Position numbers and translations under genes: made by a program
From: Streptomyces himastatinicus ATCC 53653
GTDB lineage: Bacteria; Actinomycetota; Actinomycetes; Streptomycetales; Streptomycetaceae
Length of the DNA: 46,218 nt
Direction of reading: 5' to 3'
NCBI RefSeq assembly: GCF_000158915.1
Contig: NZ_GG657754.1
Coordinates: forward strand, 10,855,429 to 10,901,646
Part shown: one piece after another, positions 25,874-33,545 of the stretch
Layout of the letters: every line of letters starts with the position of its first letter
Position numbering within the stretch: position 1 is the stretch's first letter
The notes under the pieces: generated by a model
The model's database searches: none
Told to the model about the DNA's origin: nothing
Seen by the model: the letters and a program-made list of their open reading frames with translations, nothing else

Positions 25874-26221
25874 TCACCCTCGAGGCTCCTCGCTGTCCGG
25901 GAGGCGAGCGTTGATCGCCGTGTCGAGCTCTGCCATCGTGCGGTGGAAGGCCGCCTCCATATCGACGTCATAGCGGTGGGCCAGGATGAGCACCGACCAC
26001 AGGCAGTCTGCAAGCTCATGTTCCAGGGCCGCACGCCCGCCAGGCACCTCACGGGCACCCTCCGCGGCCATAACCAGCTTGGCCAGGTCACCGACATCGC
26101 CTACGAAGCCGAGCATGAACTCCTCGCGTGTCCACACCCGGCCACGCTCCTGCAAGTTCAGCTGGTCGTAGAGATCGTGTATACGCATCGCCTGCTGTCG
26201 CAGCTCATCAAGACTCACCAC
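25874..26221 (-). CDS. MazG-like nucleotide pyrophosphohydrolase
   Basis: 115 residues, all-alpha. The pattern fits small MazG-like NTP pyrophosphatases: TREEFMLGFVGDVGDLAKLVM carries the first acidic helix and LEHELADCLWSVLILAHRYD the second (ELAD), which bind magnesium. The family hydrolyses (d)NTPs to NMP and PPi as a house-cleaning or stress function. The length suits the single-domain subgroup. The neighbours are small hypotheticals and IS remnants, so it lies in an accessory region. Confidence 0.72.
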   Translation of the reverse strand: MVSLDELRQQAMRIHDLYDQLNLQERGRVWTREEFMLGFVGDVGDLAKLVMAAEGAREVPGGRAALEHELADCLWSVLILAHRYDVDMEAAFHRTMAELDTAINARLPDSEEPRG

Positions 26222-26237
26222 AGATGCCTCCTGATCT

Positions 26238-26519
26238 TCAGCGGCCGACCAAGGCGCTGATCACCTTATGCGCCGCCGCCTTGCTCTGCCGCTTCACGCC
26301 GATCGCAATCCGCTCCCAAGAAGCACCCGGCTCGACGCCGGTGCCCTTGACTGCCTTGGTGTACTGGGCGTCGAACCGCTGCCTGCTGACCTTCTCCACG
26401 AATGTGGCCAGGTACGGCAGCCTGCGCGGGAGTGGTCGGCTCCGTCTCCACCTTCTCGGCCCGCTCCCGCCACGGACCGTAGATTCTTCATCGCGTCGTT
26501 GATTCAGCGCGTCGCTCAT
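26238..26519 (-). CDS. Hypothetical protein, possibly frameshifted
   Basis: Up to 93 residues from ATG 26519. The C-terminal part looks coding (YLATFVEKVSRQRFDAQYTK, ASWERIAIGVKRQSKAAAHK), but the N-terminal Arg-rich section (GGSGPRRWRRSRPLPRRLP) does not, and a neighbouring frame reads more naturally there (KVETEPTTPAQA). This suggests an indel near 26420. No family is recognised. It precedes the MazG-like gene by 17 bp on the same strand. Confidence 0.4.
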   Translation of the reverse strand: MSDALNQRRDEESTVRGGSGPRRWRRSRPLPRRLPYLATFVEKVSRQRFDAQYTKAVKGTGVEPGASWERIAIGVKRQSKAAAHKVISALVGR

Positions 26520-26739
26520 GGCGTGAGCGTGCGAGGTGATGGGCCACACGCACCAGCTCACGTGTTGACGCTTCAGTGCGCTCGCCCGGGTTCACCACCG
26601 CCAGCCAGCCGGCGGTGCCGTAGACGGGGTACGCGATCACGGTGTCGGTAGCGCCGGGGTCGACCTCGGCGGAGGCTGGTTCGCGTGGTGCGTGACCGAT
26701 CCACTGGATGAACGCTTCCTTCCCACCGGCGATATTCAC
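26488..26739 (-). CDS. Small hypothetical protein
   Basis: 83 residues, starting MNIAGGKEAFIQWIGHAP, with a beta-rich middle (DTVIAYPVYGTAGWLAVV) and a helical basic tail (ELVRVAHHLARSRHERR). It overlaps the next gene on the strand by about 30 bp. I do not recognise it. The codon pattern and protein composition look real, but it could be a fragment. Confidence 0.4.
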   Translation of the reverse strand: MNIAGGKEAFIQWIGHAPREPASAEVDPGATDTVIAYPVYGTAGWLAVVNPGERTEASTRELVRVAHHLARSRHERRAESTTR

Positions 26740-26864
26740 GCGCTGGCGCGCACCAGCGACGGGCCCAGCGCCGTGCCCGCGTTCGACGCACCAGGGAGTC
26801 CGGTACCGCTTGGCCGCGTAACGGTGTTGCCAGCCCTCGTCTTTCCTGCAGCACCTCCAGGAAG

Positions 26865-27153
26865 GGCTGGCTCGACGACGCTGGCGGCTGCCAGGACCAT
26901 GGCGTTACCTGGCTTCCGGGTCCGCGACAGACTCGCTACCAAACTGGTCAACGATCTGGTCGAAGCCGCGGACGACGCCCAAGACCATCGCCCGCTACGG
27001 ACGCGTCGATCTGAACAGCGTCGCCATCGCCTCCCATACGAATCGTTCGATGGGCGGAAAAGGACGTTCACCGATCTGCGGCTCTGCGCGGCCATAGCCG
27101 ACCGCCTCACCTTCGGCCGGAACATCATCGAGACCGACACGGAGTCCTACTGA
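26865..27153 (+). pseudogene. IstB-like ATPase (IS21) remnant with internal deletion
   Basis: The frame reads RLATKLVNDLVEAADD, then after a break TIARYGRVDL directly joined to NSVAIAS, then KRTFTDLRLCAAIADRL and NIIETDTESY followed by a stop. In intact IstB proteins the Walker B region (LCIDELGY through LLFQVLTEREE) lies between RVDL and NSVAIAS, so about 30 residues are missing. The N-terminal P-loop is also absent. It is the dead helper ATPase of an IS21-type element; no istA part is seen. 26740-26864 shows nothing else. Confidence 0.65.
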
Positions 27154-27309
27154 CTCGCCAGCACCGGTTCCCCAGGTGCCGTTGCCACGATCCACGATCG
27201 GTTCCCGAGCCAGTTCGCCCTCGCCGCCCTGGCCCGTCGGTAACCGCCGACGGCTGCAAGGGCCGAGCGGGCAGCAGCCTCGTCATTGCCACTGCGGTAT
27301 AACCAGGCC

Positions 27310-27678
27310 ATGATCTATCACGTTGTGACCGCCACTGACTGGAATGCCCATCCCGAGCAGCCGTACGGACCTTCTTCCCTAGCGGAGGACGGTTTTGTCC
27401 ACTGTTCCCCCGACGAGGCGACCACCCTGGCCGTCGTGAACGCCTTCTACCGCGACGCGTCCAGGCCGCTGCTGGTGCTGCTGCTCGACGAGGAACGTCT
27501 TGCCTCTCGGGTGGAATGGGAAGAGGCAGTCCCCGTACCACCACCCGGGGTCGGCGCGGACATCGTGTTTCCGCATGTGTTCGGCCTGATCAACCGCGAT
27601 GCTGTCACGGGTATCCTGGAGATCAAGTGGGATGGTGAAGGCCGGGCAACCGGAATGCGAGCGTGGCAATCAGCCTGA
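27310..27678 (+). CDS. DUF952 family protein
   Basis: 122 residues from ATG 27310. It matches the compact DUF952 pattern: IYHVVTATDW at the start, LAEDGFVHCSPDEATTLAVV, LLVLLLDEERLASRVEWEEA, then FPHVFGLINRDAVTGILEI. The biochemical role of the family is not established; members are small alpha-beta proteins sometimes fused to or next to other enzymes. It looks intact and isolated between IS21 and HNH remnants. Confidence 0.78.
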   Translation: MIYHVVTATDWNAHPEQPYGPSSLAEDGFVHCSPDEATTLAVVNAFYRDASRPLLVLLLDEERLASRVEWEEAVPVPPPGVGADIVFPHVFGLINRDAVTGILEIKWDGEGRATGMRAWQSA

Positions 27679-27850
27679 TATCCGAGGCTCTGACAACTGA
27701 TCAGCACGTCCGACGAGAGGGCCGTATTCGGAGTGCGGGTGTGTACGTCACGGTCGCGTCCTTACACTCCTTGGCGGCGTCGTGGAGGGCTTTGGCCTCG
27801 GCACGGTCGGCGCTGAGGCTTCAGCGGAGTTGGGGCCGTTCCGCGGTCCA

Positions 27851-28255
27851 CTGCAAGCACGAAGCCAGCTCACCTCCCTCCCCGTCACTCCCGAGAACGA
27901 CGTCCCCCGATAGAGCCGGACCAAGTTCCCGCACTGAATCAGCCAGCACGGCGCCTGCGACGCCCGCGAGGCCGCACCCCAGCGCGATGGAGAAACGTCA
28001 CCCAGGACGATCAGTGCCGCGCCACGGCCGGCAGCTGGCACTCCGCCTACGACGGCACACTCCTCGGCGCGGCATCCAAAGTGGTCATCGACCACGTCGT
28101 ATCACTCAAAGAAGCATGGCACTCCGGCCCCTCCCAATGCACCACCGAACGGCGCCGCGCATGGGTCTCAGTGAAGTACGAGTACACCTTCACCACCAAC
28201 AGGAAGAGCACGACGCCCTGGCTGCCATGCTCGGAACCTGCGCCTGGCACCGATC
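27851..28255 (+). pseudogene. Secreted HNH endonuclease (GmrSD/DUF1524-like) remnant
   Basis: Pieces in order: SQLTSLPVTPENDVPR with a TAG in place of the next aromatic codon, SRTKFPH followed by TGA, ISQHGACDAREA, then after a frame change DDQCRATAGSWHSAYDGTLL, ASKVVIDHVVSLKEAWHSG (the HNH-motif helix) and ERRRAWVS. This last joins directly to VKYEYTFTTN, omitting the Asn/His-bearing catalytic stretch, and EEHDALAAMLGTC closes it in a third frame. Two stop codons, frameshifts and an internal deletion make it clearly dead. Live relatives are exported nucleases of Streptomyces. Confidence 0.65.
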
Positions 28256-28346
28256 AATTCCCGGCACGCTGCTGTCCGCGGCGCGCCGGGAACTGACCTG
28301 TCTGCTGCCCGGGGAGAGCACCTTGACCTGCATCCCGGCGTTGCGG

Positions 28347-28480
28347 ATATGAATCTCAGCGCATGGGTCCTCGGCGCCGAGATCCTGGCTGCCACCGGCG
28401 GTGGCATGACGAATTTCGGAACCCCGACCGCCTCGACGGTGAAAGCGGCCAAATGGCAGGCGTGGCGCTGCACAGGTCCT
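28347..28480 (+). pseudogene. IS110-type transposase C-terminal fragment
   Basis: A short piece reading VLGAEILAATGGGMTNFGTP and, one frame over, DRLDGESGQMAGVALHRSYAR resembles the C-terminal domain of IS110 transposases (GAE, DM..F.T..RL pattern). Only about 45 residues remain. It is directly adjacent to the end of the LRV gene. The identity is tentative. Confidence 0.4.
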
Positions 28481-30014
28481 ACGCTCGGCCCGGCTCCGGC
28501 GCCAGCTTCGACATCACGGTCGGCGACAGCGACGGGTTGGCGGCCGCCGCTTCCACCACCCGCCAGTCGTCGTCGGCGAGCAGTTCGGCTATGACCGGTG
28601 GTGGCAGGGCCGGGTGTCCGGCGGCTATAGGACGTGCCCGTCTGTCCGTCAAGCAGGCCAGCAGCGCCGGGCCCGTCGCATTGCGGTGCCGGGCGACCTC
28701 GCGGAACACCTTCCGCACCGGCGGGACGTGCCTGGTCAGGTCCTCCAGAAGCGCTGACGGCGCGTCCGGGTTGGCCGCCACCTTGGCGACGACGTGACTT
28801 CCGTGCCCCTCGACCATGGTGCGCAGTTGAGTCTCCGAGAGGCCAGGGTGCGGAGCGATGGATTTGACCACCTTCGCGTCCGCGTCGGCGGCCAGCGCAT
28901 CACGGATCTCCGCCGACAGATCGCGCCGTTCGGCCAGAAGCATCCGCACGGCGGAATTCGAGGACCTGGCCAGCTCCTCGACCTCCGAGGGAGAAGCGGC
29001 GGCGATCCTCGGCAACAGGGTCGGTCCGACCTTGACCGTGCCCGCCAGGCAGGAGAGCACGTCGAGCGGCACCCGGGGGTGGTGCGCGAGTGTGCGTCGC
29101 ACGTCGTGGTCGGGGTCGGTGGCCAGCGCGCGGATCAGGGTCTCGTCGATCGCCGGATTCCCGGCGAGGTCTGCCCGGACACCGGGGATGGGGTCCCGAG
29201 CGAGCCGTCCCCACACCTCCGGCGGCAGGTCCGGGCGGGCGGCGAGTGTCCAGCGCAACAGCGCCGAGGGGTGGTCGGCGAATGGGACAACGGCTTGGAC
29301 AGGCGTGGACGGGTTCCGCAGCGCCAGCTCCGTGATCTCGGCGACGGTGGACTCATGGGAACCCGCACACGAGGCGCCGGACCGCAGCTCGCAGTCGAGC
29401 CGCGGACACTGCGGATCGTGCACGAACGGCGTCTCCTCGACGTCGCATACCAGGCACCGCTGTGCCGGAGGCACTCCTTCGCCGGTGATCAGCATCGCCA
29501 GCACTTCTGGTGGGGTCGCCTCGTTGGCCGCCACCATGCGGCGAACCTCGGCATGCGGATGCCGCGCAAGCCGGCCCGCCATGTCCGGCGTCGTCCACGA
29601 CGCGAGCTCCGCGACGACCCGTACGTCCGAGTCGGCGGCGAGCCTCTCCACCACCTCAGGCGGAAGCCCGGCACAGGCGGCCAGCCTTTCCCGGCGCCCG
29701 CCATCCGGATCCGACGCGAACAGCAGCGCCCACTCCAGGTCACCGGAACGCTCCTCGAGCAAGGCGAGCGCGGCACGCGGCTGCGCCACGGGATCGATGT
29801 CGGCGGCGGTCAGCAGGCCCTCGTACGCAAGCCGCACGGCGATCTCCTCGCCCTGCGAGGCCAGGGCAACGGCCTGCGCATGGCTGAGCTCCGTCCGACT
29901 GGCGAGGCTGTCGGAGACGTCCGTGTCCGCGACCTCGATCAGCCGGTCGACCAACTCAGAGGGAAGGGCGGCGTTGGCGGCGAGCCCGCACAGTACATGG
30001 TGCACAGGGAGCAT
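28479..30014 (-). CDS. Leucine-rich-repeat-variant (LRV)/HEAT-like repeat protein with Cys cluster
   Basis: 511 residues built almost entirely from ~24-residue helical repeats of the LRV type (for example LASWTTPDMAGRLARHPHAE and VRADLAGNPAIDETLIRAL). Near residue 190-220 the repeats are interrupted by a cysteine-rich insertion: CLVC, DPQCPRLDC and ASC, that is six Cys in about 30 residues. Known LRV proteins carry a [4Fe-4S] cluster in a Cys-rich N-terminal part; here the cluster is internal and could bind Zn or Fe-S. The function is unknown; repeats of this type are protein-binding scaffolds. It starts at ATG 30014, close to the kinase pseudogene. Confidence 0.78.
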   Translation of the reverse strand: MLPVHHVLCGLAANAALPSELVDRLIEVADTDVSDSLASRTELSHAQAVALASQGEEIAVRLAYEGLLTAADIDPVAQPRAALALLEERSGDLEWALLFASDPDGGRRERLAACAGLPPEVVERLAADSDVRVVAELASWTTPDMAGRLARHPHAEVRRMVAANEATPPEVLAMLITGEGVPPAQRCLVCDVEETPFVHDPQCPRLDCELRSGASCAGSHESTVAEITELALRNPSTPVQAVVPFADHPSALLRWTLAARPDLPPEVWGRLARDPIPGVRADLAGNPAIDETLIRALATDPDHDVRRTLAHHPRVPLDVLSCLAGTVKVGPTLLPRIAAASPSEVEELARSSNSAVRMLLAERRDLSAEIRDALAADADAKVVKSIAPHPGLSETQLRTMVEGHGSHVVAKVAANPDAPSALLEDLTRHVPPVRKVFREVARHRNATGPALLACLTDRRARPIAAGHPALPPPVIAELLADDDWRVVEAAAANPSLSPTVMSKLAPEPGRA

Positions 30015-30139
30015 TCTGCCCGGCGTGGTCGAACAGGCGGTGCATTTCTACGCTGGCGGGTTACCGTGCGTCTTTGCAGATGACACCGCGGTGCCGTACT
30101 GAGCTGGGCTCCTGGTTGAGGCTGTTCGCACTGTTCGAC

Positions 30140-30681
30140 TCCGGGAGGTCGTTCTCTGCTGCCACCTGCGCGTGGCGGGCGGATCAAGCGCCAGCTGTTG
30201 ACGGCCTCTGCGATCTGCAGGGCGGCCTGGGCGGGCGTGAGGTGGGTGGTGTCGACGACCTCGGCTACGTCGTGGAGCCATGTGCGGGCCGCTTCGGCGT
30301 AGGGCTCGAGGTATTTGAGACGGAACGAGGAGGGGCCGAGATCAGTGTCCCCCTCGATGCGCCCGCGAAGGGTGTTCTGGTCAGCGTGGAGGACGAAGTA
30401 CCGTACAGGGATGCCATGTTGGGCGAGGCTCGTGCTGATCTCACGCCAGTGCTGCTCGACCAGGACCGGCATCACCAGAGCGCCGCCGATGTAGTCCAGT
30501 GCGCGGCGGGAGGTCTCGACCACGAGCGGCCGCCACGGCGGCCAGTGCTGGAAGTTATGTCCATGAGTGTCTCGCAGACTTTCTCGGCGTCGAACACCCG
30601 TGAATCCGGGATCCGTAGCTGCACGAGTGCACCGGTCGTTGTCTTGCCTGCCCCGCGGGTGCCGTTGAGGCATACGATCAC
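30140..30681 (-). pseudogene. TmrB-like ATP-binding protein / small kinase, one frameshift
   Basis: Begins at GTG 30681 with VIVCLNGTRGAGKTTTGAL (P-loop GTRGAGKTT) and RIPDSRVFDAEKVCETLMD. From about 30558 the protein continues in another frame: FQHWPPWRPLVVETSRRALD, LVEQHWREISTSLAQHGIPV, YFVLHADQNTLRGRIEGD, YAEAARTWLHDVAEVVDTTH. This is the TmrB/nucleoside-kinase-like family linked to tunicamycin resistance in Bacillus; most actinobacterial members have no tested role. One or two bases explain the break. The C-terminus runs on and overlaps the LRV gene, so its end is uncertain. Confidence 0.7.
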
Positions 30682-30714
30682 GGGACCCGATGCTAGCGCT
30701 GCGCGGGCGCGGAC

Positions 30715-31171
30715 ACGGGCACGCTGTCCGACGGGATCATCACCCTGTCCCCGCTGCGCCTGGACGATGCGGAGGCGCACCTCGCGGGGGAGGATGAGCC
30801 GCTGATTCGCTGGCTCAGCGGCGGTCCCGGCACACGCCCACGAGGCACTCGCGGAGACGATCGAGCTGCGGTTCGCGGCAGAGGGTTTGGGCCCCAGCCA
30901 GGTGAATCTCGCCTATGGCCTCTGCCTTTCCTGGAGGGAGCGCGGTCTGGCCACCCGCGCGGTCTGCTTGGTCTGCCGATACGCGGCAACGGAGGGTGGG
31001 AAAGAGAGGGTGATCCGGGTGGTGCCGGAGAACGCCGCCGCTGCCGCAGTCGCCCAGCGGGCGGGATTTATCCCCGGCGAGCACACGAATGGCGAGGATG
31101 GGACACGGCCCGACTGGTACATCCGGGACCTTTTGGCGACGCGTGACCAGCGAGCACGGGACACCCCTTAG
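30715..31171 (+). pseudogene. GNAT acetyltransferase remnant
   Basis: The N-terminus (LSDGIITLSPLRLDDAEAHL, GEDEPLIRWLSGGPGT) is in one frame. The rest (LAETIELRFAAEGLGPSQVN, LSWRERGLATRAVCLVCRYA with the CoA motif, VPENAAAAAVAQRAGF) is in another. About 30 residues between RWLSGGPGT and ETIELRFA are missing. The TAG stop at 31169-31171 lies exactly where the downstream transposon inserted. Confidence 0.65.
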
Positions 31172-31228
31172 AACTCCTAACGAAATGATCTTCGAGGTGA
31201 TTGGGGCACTCCAGGACTGATGATCCGG
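31170..31228 (+). repeat. Left terminal inverted repeat
   Basis: 59 bp, beginning AGAACTCCTAACGAAATGAT. It pairs with 33433-33491. The outermost A belongs to the TTA duplication. The ATG at 31220 used by the long transposase frame falls within it. Confidence 0.75.
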
Positions 31229-31237
31229 GGGTGCGGG

Positions 31238-31996
31238 GTGGCGCGGCCGAAACCGTGGGAAGTCGATGACGAGCTGTGGGCGGTGCTCGGGCCGCTGCTG
31301 CCTAAGGTGGAGCGTCGGCCTCGGCATCCGGGACGCAAGCGGCATCCGGACCGGCTGGTGTTCCAGGGCATCCTGTTCGTGCTGCACACCGGGATCTCCT
31401 GGAAACACCTGCCGCAGGAACTCGGCTTCGGCTCGGGTATGACCTGCTGGCGCCGCCTGGCCGAGTGGACCGCGGCCGGTGTGTGGCCCCGGCTCCACGA
31501 GGTCCTGGCTGGCCGAGCTGCGCGGCGCGAATGCCCTGGACTTCTCCCGGGCGGCCGTCGACAGCTCTCACATCCGGGCGTTAAAGGGGGAGCCAACGCC
31601 GGACGAAGCCCAGTCGACCGGGGCAGAACCGGCAGCATGCACCATCTGATCACCGACGCCACCGGCATCCCGCTCGCCGCCACTCTGACCGGCGGCAACC
31701 GCAACGACGTCACCCAGCTGATCCCACTCCTTCAAGCCGTGCCGCCGGTGCGGGGCAAGCGCGGCTAGCCCCGACGCCGCCCGGACGTGGCGCTGGGCGA
31801 CCGCGGCTATGACCACGACAAGTACCGCCGCCTGGTCTGGGACCTCGGCGTGAAGCCGCTGATCGCCCGCCGCGGCCTTCACTGGTTCCGCCGCCTGCGC
31901 ATCCGCTGGGAGATACCCGACGACATCCACGAAGCCTGCCTCACCCTCGGATGCGCACTCATCTGCTGGCGACGTCTCAAGTCATTGCGGCAGTAA
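31238..31996 (+). pseudogene. IS5-family (DDE) transposase, frameshifted and deleted
   Basis: From GTG 31238 it reads ARPKPWEVDDELWAVLGPLL, GRKRHPDRLVFQGILFVLHT, SGMTCWRRLAEWTAAGVW. About 31510 to 31600 the correct frame shifts (LAELRGANALDFSRAAVDSS, HIRALKGG) and shifts back (SPVDRGRTGSMHHLITDATG). A TAG interrupts GKRG-PRRRPD at 31766-31768. The block that normally follows IARRG and contains the final catalytic Glu (a VVERT-type motif) is deleted: IARRG is joined straight to LHWFRRLRIRWEI. It cannot be active without help in trans. Confidence 0.8.
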
Positions 31997-31999
31997 TCT

Positions 32000-32350
32000 T
32001 CACTGCACGTGAGAGCAGTCGGAATCAGGGTCCCGCGCGATGGCGATCACGTCATCGAGCTGGTCGCGCACAGCGAGCAGGTCGATGATCCGCTGGTCCG
32101 TTTTTTCTTCACCCGTGTCCACGCACGGCAGCACCTCGCGGACCACTCTGCTCGGGAGGCCCGCGGCATACAGCTGTTGGATCAGCCGGACTCGGCCGAC
32201 GGCGGTGTCGGGGTAATGCCGCTGGCCGCCGGGGCTGCAGCCCGCCTGGAGCAGACCCTGTTCCTCGTAATAGCGCAGCGCCCGGACGCTCACTCCCGCC
32301 TTCTCGGCGACCTCGCCGATGCGCGACGGTCTTCCTACGTCGGGCGGCAC
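32000..32350 (-). CDS. MerR family transcriptional regulator
   Basis: About 116 residues from GTG 32350; the frame is open further upstream but lacks MerR homology there. N-terminal MerR winged helix: RIGEVAEKAGVSVRALRYYE, EQGLLQAG, GQRHYPDTAVGRVRLIQQLY, then a dimerisation helix (DQRIIDLLAVRDQLDDVIAIA) and a short tail with one Cys (DSDCSHVQ). It belongs to the short MerR regulators that sense small molecules or redox state rather than metals, as only two Cys are present and they are not in a metal-site pattern. It is divergent from the quinone oxidoreductase, with an operator in the shared spacer. It lies 4 bp beyond the transposase stop. Confidence 0.85.
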   Translation of the reverse strand: MPPDVGRPSRIGEVAEKAGVSVRALRYYEEQGLLQAGCSPGGQRHYPDTAVGRVRLIQQLYAAGLPSRVVREVLPCVDTGEEKTDQRIIDLLAVRDQLDDVIAIARDPDSDCSHVQ

Positions 32351-32357
32351 GCCCGAC

Positions 32358-32389
32358 TTGCAACTGACGCCGACGTCAGCTTTTAGCGT
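32358..32389 (+). promoter_or_regulatory. MerR-type promoter/operator with elongated spacer
   Basis: TTGCAA (32358-32363) and TAGCGT (32384-32389) are separated by 20 bp, the over-long spacing typical of MerR-activated promoters. The perfect dyad CTGACG-CCGA-CGTCAG (32364-32379) lies within the spacer. It points towards the oxidoreductase at 32472 and overlaps the regulator's own leader. Confidence 0.65.
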
Positions 32390-32471
32390 GGTGAGCGTCG
32401 GCACTCGCCGAACATTCACGCCACTGATCTCACGAACGGCCGGTTCAGGCCGCGTGGAAAGGCAGAACCTC

Positions 32472-33377
32472 ATGCGCGCAGTCCGCTATCACGAGTACGG
32501 CGGTGTGGAGACCCTCGTGGTCGAGCAGGTGCCGGACCCACATCCCGGGCCCGGCGAGATCCGCATCCGCGTCGCGGCGGCCAGCGTCAATCCCGTCGAC
32601 TGGAAGGTGCGTTCCGGTGCGGTGCACGAAGTGCTCCCCGTGGACCTGCCCGCGATTCCCGGGCGTGATGCCGTCGGCGTGGTCGACGAGACCGGTGAGG
32701 GCGTACAGGGCGTGAGCATCGGCGACCGTGTCTTCGGGCTCGGTGGCGTCACCGGCGCGACAGCGGAGCTGGCCGTGCTCTCGGCCTGGGCCCACGCGCC
32801 CACCACATGGACCGACGAGGAGGCCGCCGGCGCCGGTCTGGCATCCGTGACCGCGATGGGCGGGCTGAAGGCGCTCGGTCCCCTCCGGGGGCGCACCCTG
32901 CTCATCGAAGGCGCCGCCGGAGGCGTGGGCAGTGCTGCGGTCGAAATCGCGATGGCTCAGGGCGCCACCGTGATCGGGACGGCCAGCGAGCGCAACCACG
33001 AGTTCCTCACCTCCCTCGGAGCCATTCCCACCACCTACGGCACCGGCCTCGCCGAACGCCTCGCCGCCCTGGCTCCGGACGGTGTCGACATCGCGCTCGA
33101 CACTGCGGCCTCCGGGTCCCTGGCTGATCTCATTGCGATCGTGGGCGACCCTGCCCGCGTGTCGACGATCGCCGACTACGCCAACGCGCAGCGCCTGGGT
33201 GTGCATGTGGCCAACGCGGAGAACGACTCCACACTCCTCGCCGAAGCGGGCGAACTCGGCCGGCACGGCCACTACACACCGCGCATCGAGCGGATCTACC
33301 CGCTCGAACGGATCGCGGAAGCGCACGCGTACGCCGAGCGCGGACACACGCGGGGGAAGATTGTGGTCTGCATCTGA
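32472..33377 (+). CDS. NADP-dependent quinone oxidoreductase (zeta-crystallin-like MDR)
   Basis: 301 residues from ATG 32472 (GAAAGG 10 bases upstream). It is a medium-chain reductase without zinc ligands: the N-terminal GroES-like domain (YHEYGGVETLVVEQVPDPHP, AASVNPVDWKVRSG, IPGRDAVGVVDETG) and Rossmann domain with LIEGAAGGVGSAAVEIA (AxxGVG motif) and VIGTASERNHEFLTSLGA, ending ARRGKIVV-like in HTRGKIVVCI. The family reduces quinones or enones using NADPH and is often induced by electrophiles through MerR or TetR regulators. Cargo of the transposon together with its MerR regulator. Confidence 0.88.
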   Translation: MRAVRYHEYGGVETLVVEQVPDPHPGPGEIRIRVAAASVNPVDWKVRSGAVHEVLPVDLPAIPGRDAVGVVDETGEGVQGVSIGDRVFGLGGVTGATAELAVLSAWAHAPTTWTDEEAAGAGLASVTAMGGLKALGPLRGRTLLIEGAAGGVGSAAVEIAMAQGATVIGTASERNHEFLTSLGAIPTTYGTGLAERLAALAPDGVDIALDTAASGSLADLIAIVGDPARVSTIADYANAQRLGVHVANAENDSTLLAEAGELGRHGHYTPRIERIYPLERIAEAHAYAERGHTRGKIVVCI

Positions 33378-33393
33378 GCGTGTCCCACCGTTC

Positions 33394-33427
33394 CGGGCTT
33401 CCCGCGGCTTCGACCGCGGGAAGCCCG
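33394..33427 (+). terminator. Hairpin terminator after the oxidoreductase
   Basis: Perfect 14-bp stem CGGGCTTCCCGCGG / CCGCGGGAAGCCCG with a 6-nt loop, 16 bp after the stop codon. No T-tract. It lies inside the element, 5 bp before the right terminal repeat. Confidence 0.8.
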
Positions 33428-33432
33428 CACCT

Positions 33433-33491
33433 CCGGATCACCGGTCCTGGAGCGATCCAACCCCCTCGGAGATCATTTCGTTAGGAGTTCT
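33433..33491 (-). repeat. Right terminal inverted repeat
   Basis: Reverse complement partner of 31170-31228 with 8 mismatches in 59 bp. The TTA duplication (33491-33493) follows directly. Confidence 0.75.
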
Positions 33492-33545
33492 TAGGGCGAC
33501 CAGCTCACACCGAGCTTGAAGCTGGCACCGTCGCTCCACGTTCCA

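Larger units (their letters stand above)
31171..33490 (+). mobile_element. Passenger-carrying IS5-type element (2.3 kb)
   Basis: Bounded by 59-bp imperfect inverted repeats (31170-31228 and 33433-33491; 51 of 59 positions match, the outer 22 perfectly). It is flanked by a 3-bp direct duplication TTA (31168-31170 and 33491-33493), the TNA type made by some IS5-family groups. Inside are a decayed IS5-type transposase, a MerR regulator and a quinone oxidoreductase. No second right end is visible just after the transposase gene (about 31996-32010), so the regulator and enzyme appear to have moved as cargo. A composite or relic structure formed from two ISs is the main alternative. Confidence 0.65.

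Noticed and set aside
33394..33430. Right end of the transposon as a second copy of the transposase 5' region
   Set aside because: The apparent continuation of similarity past 59 bp is explained by the perfect terminator hairpin, whose CCGCGG core happens to resemble the transposase start.
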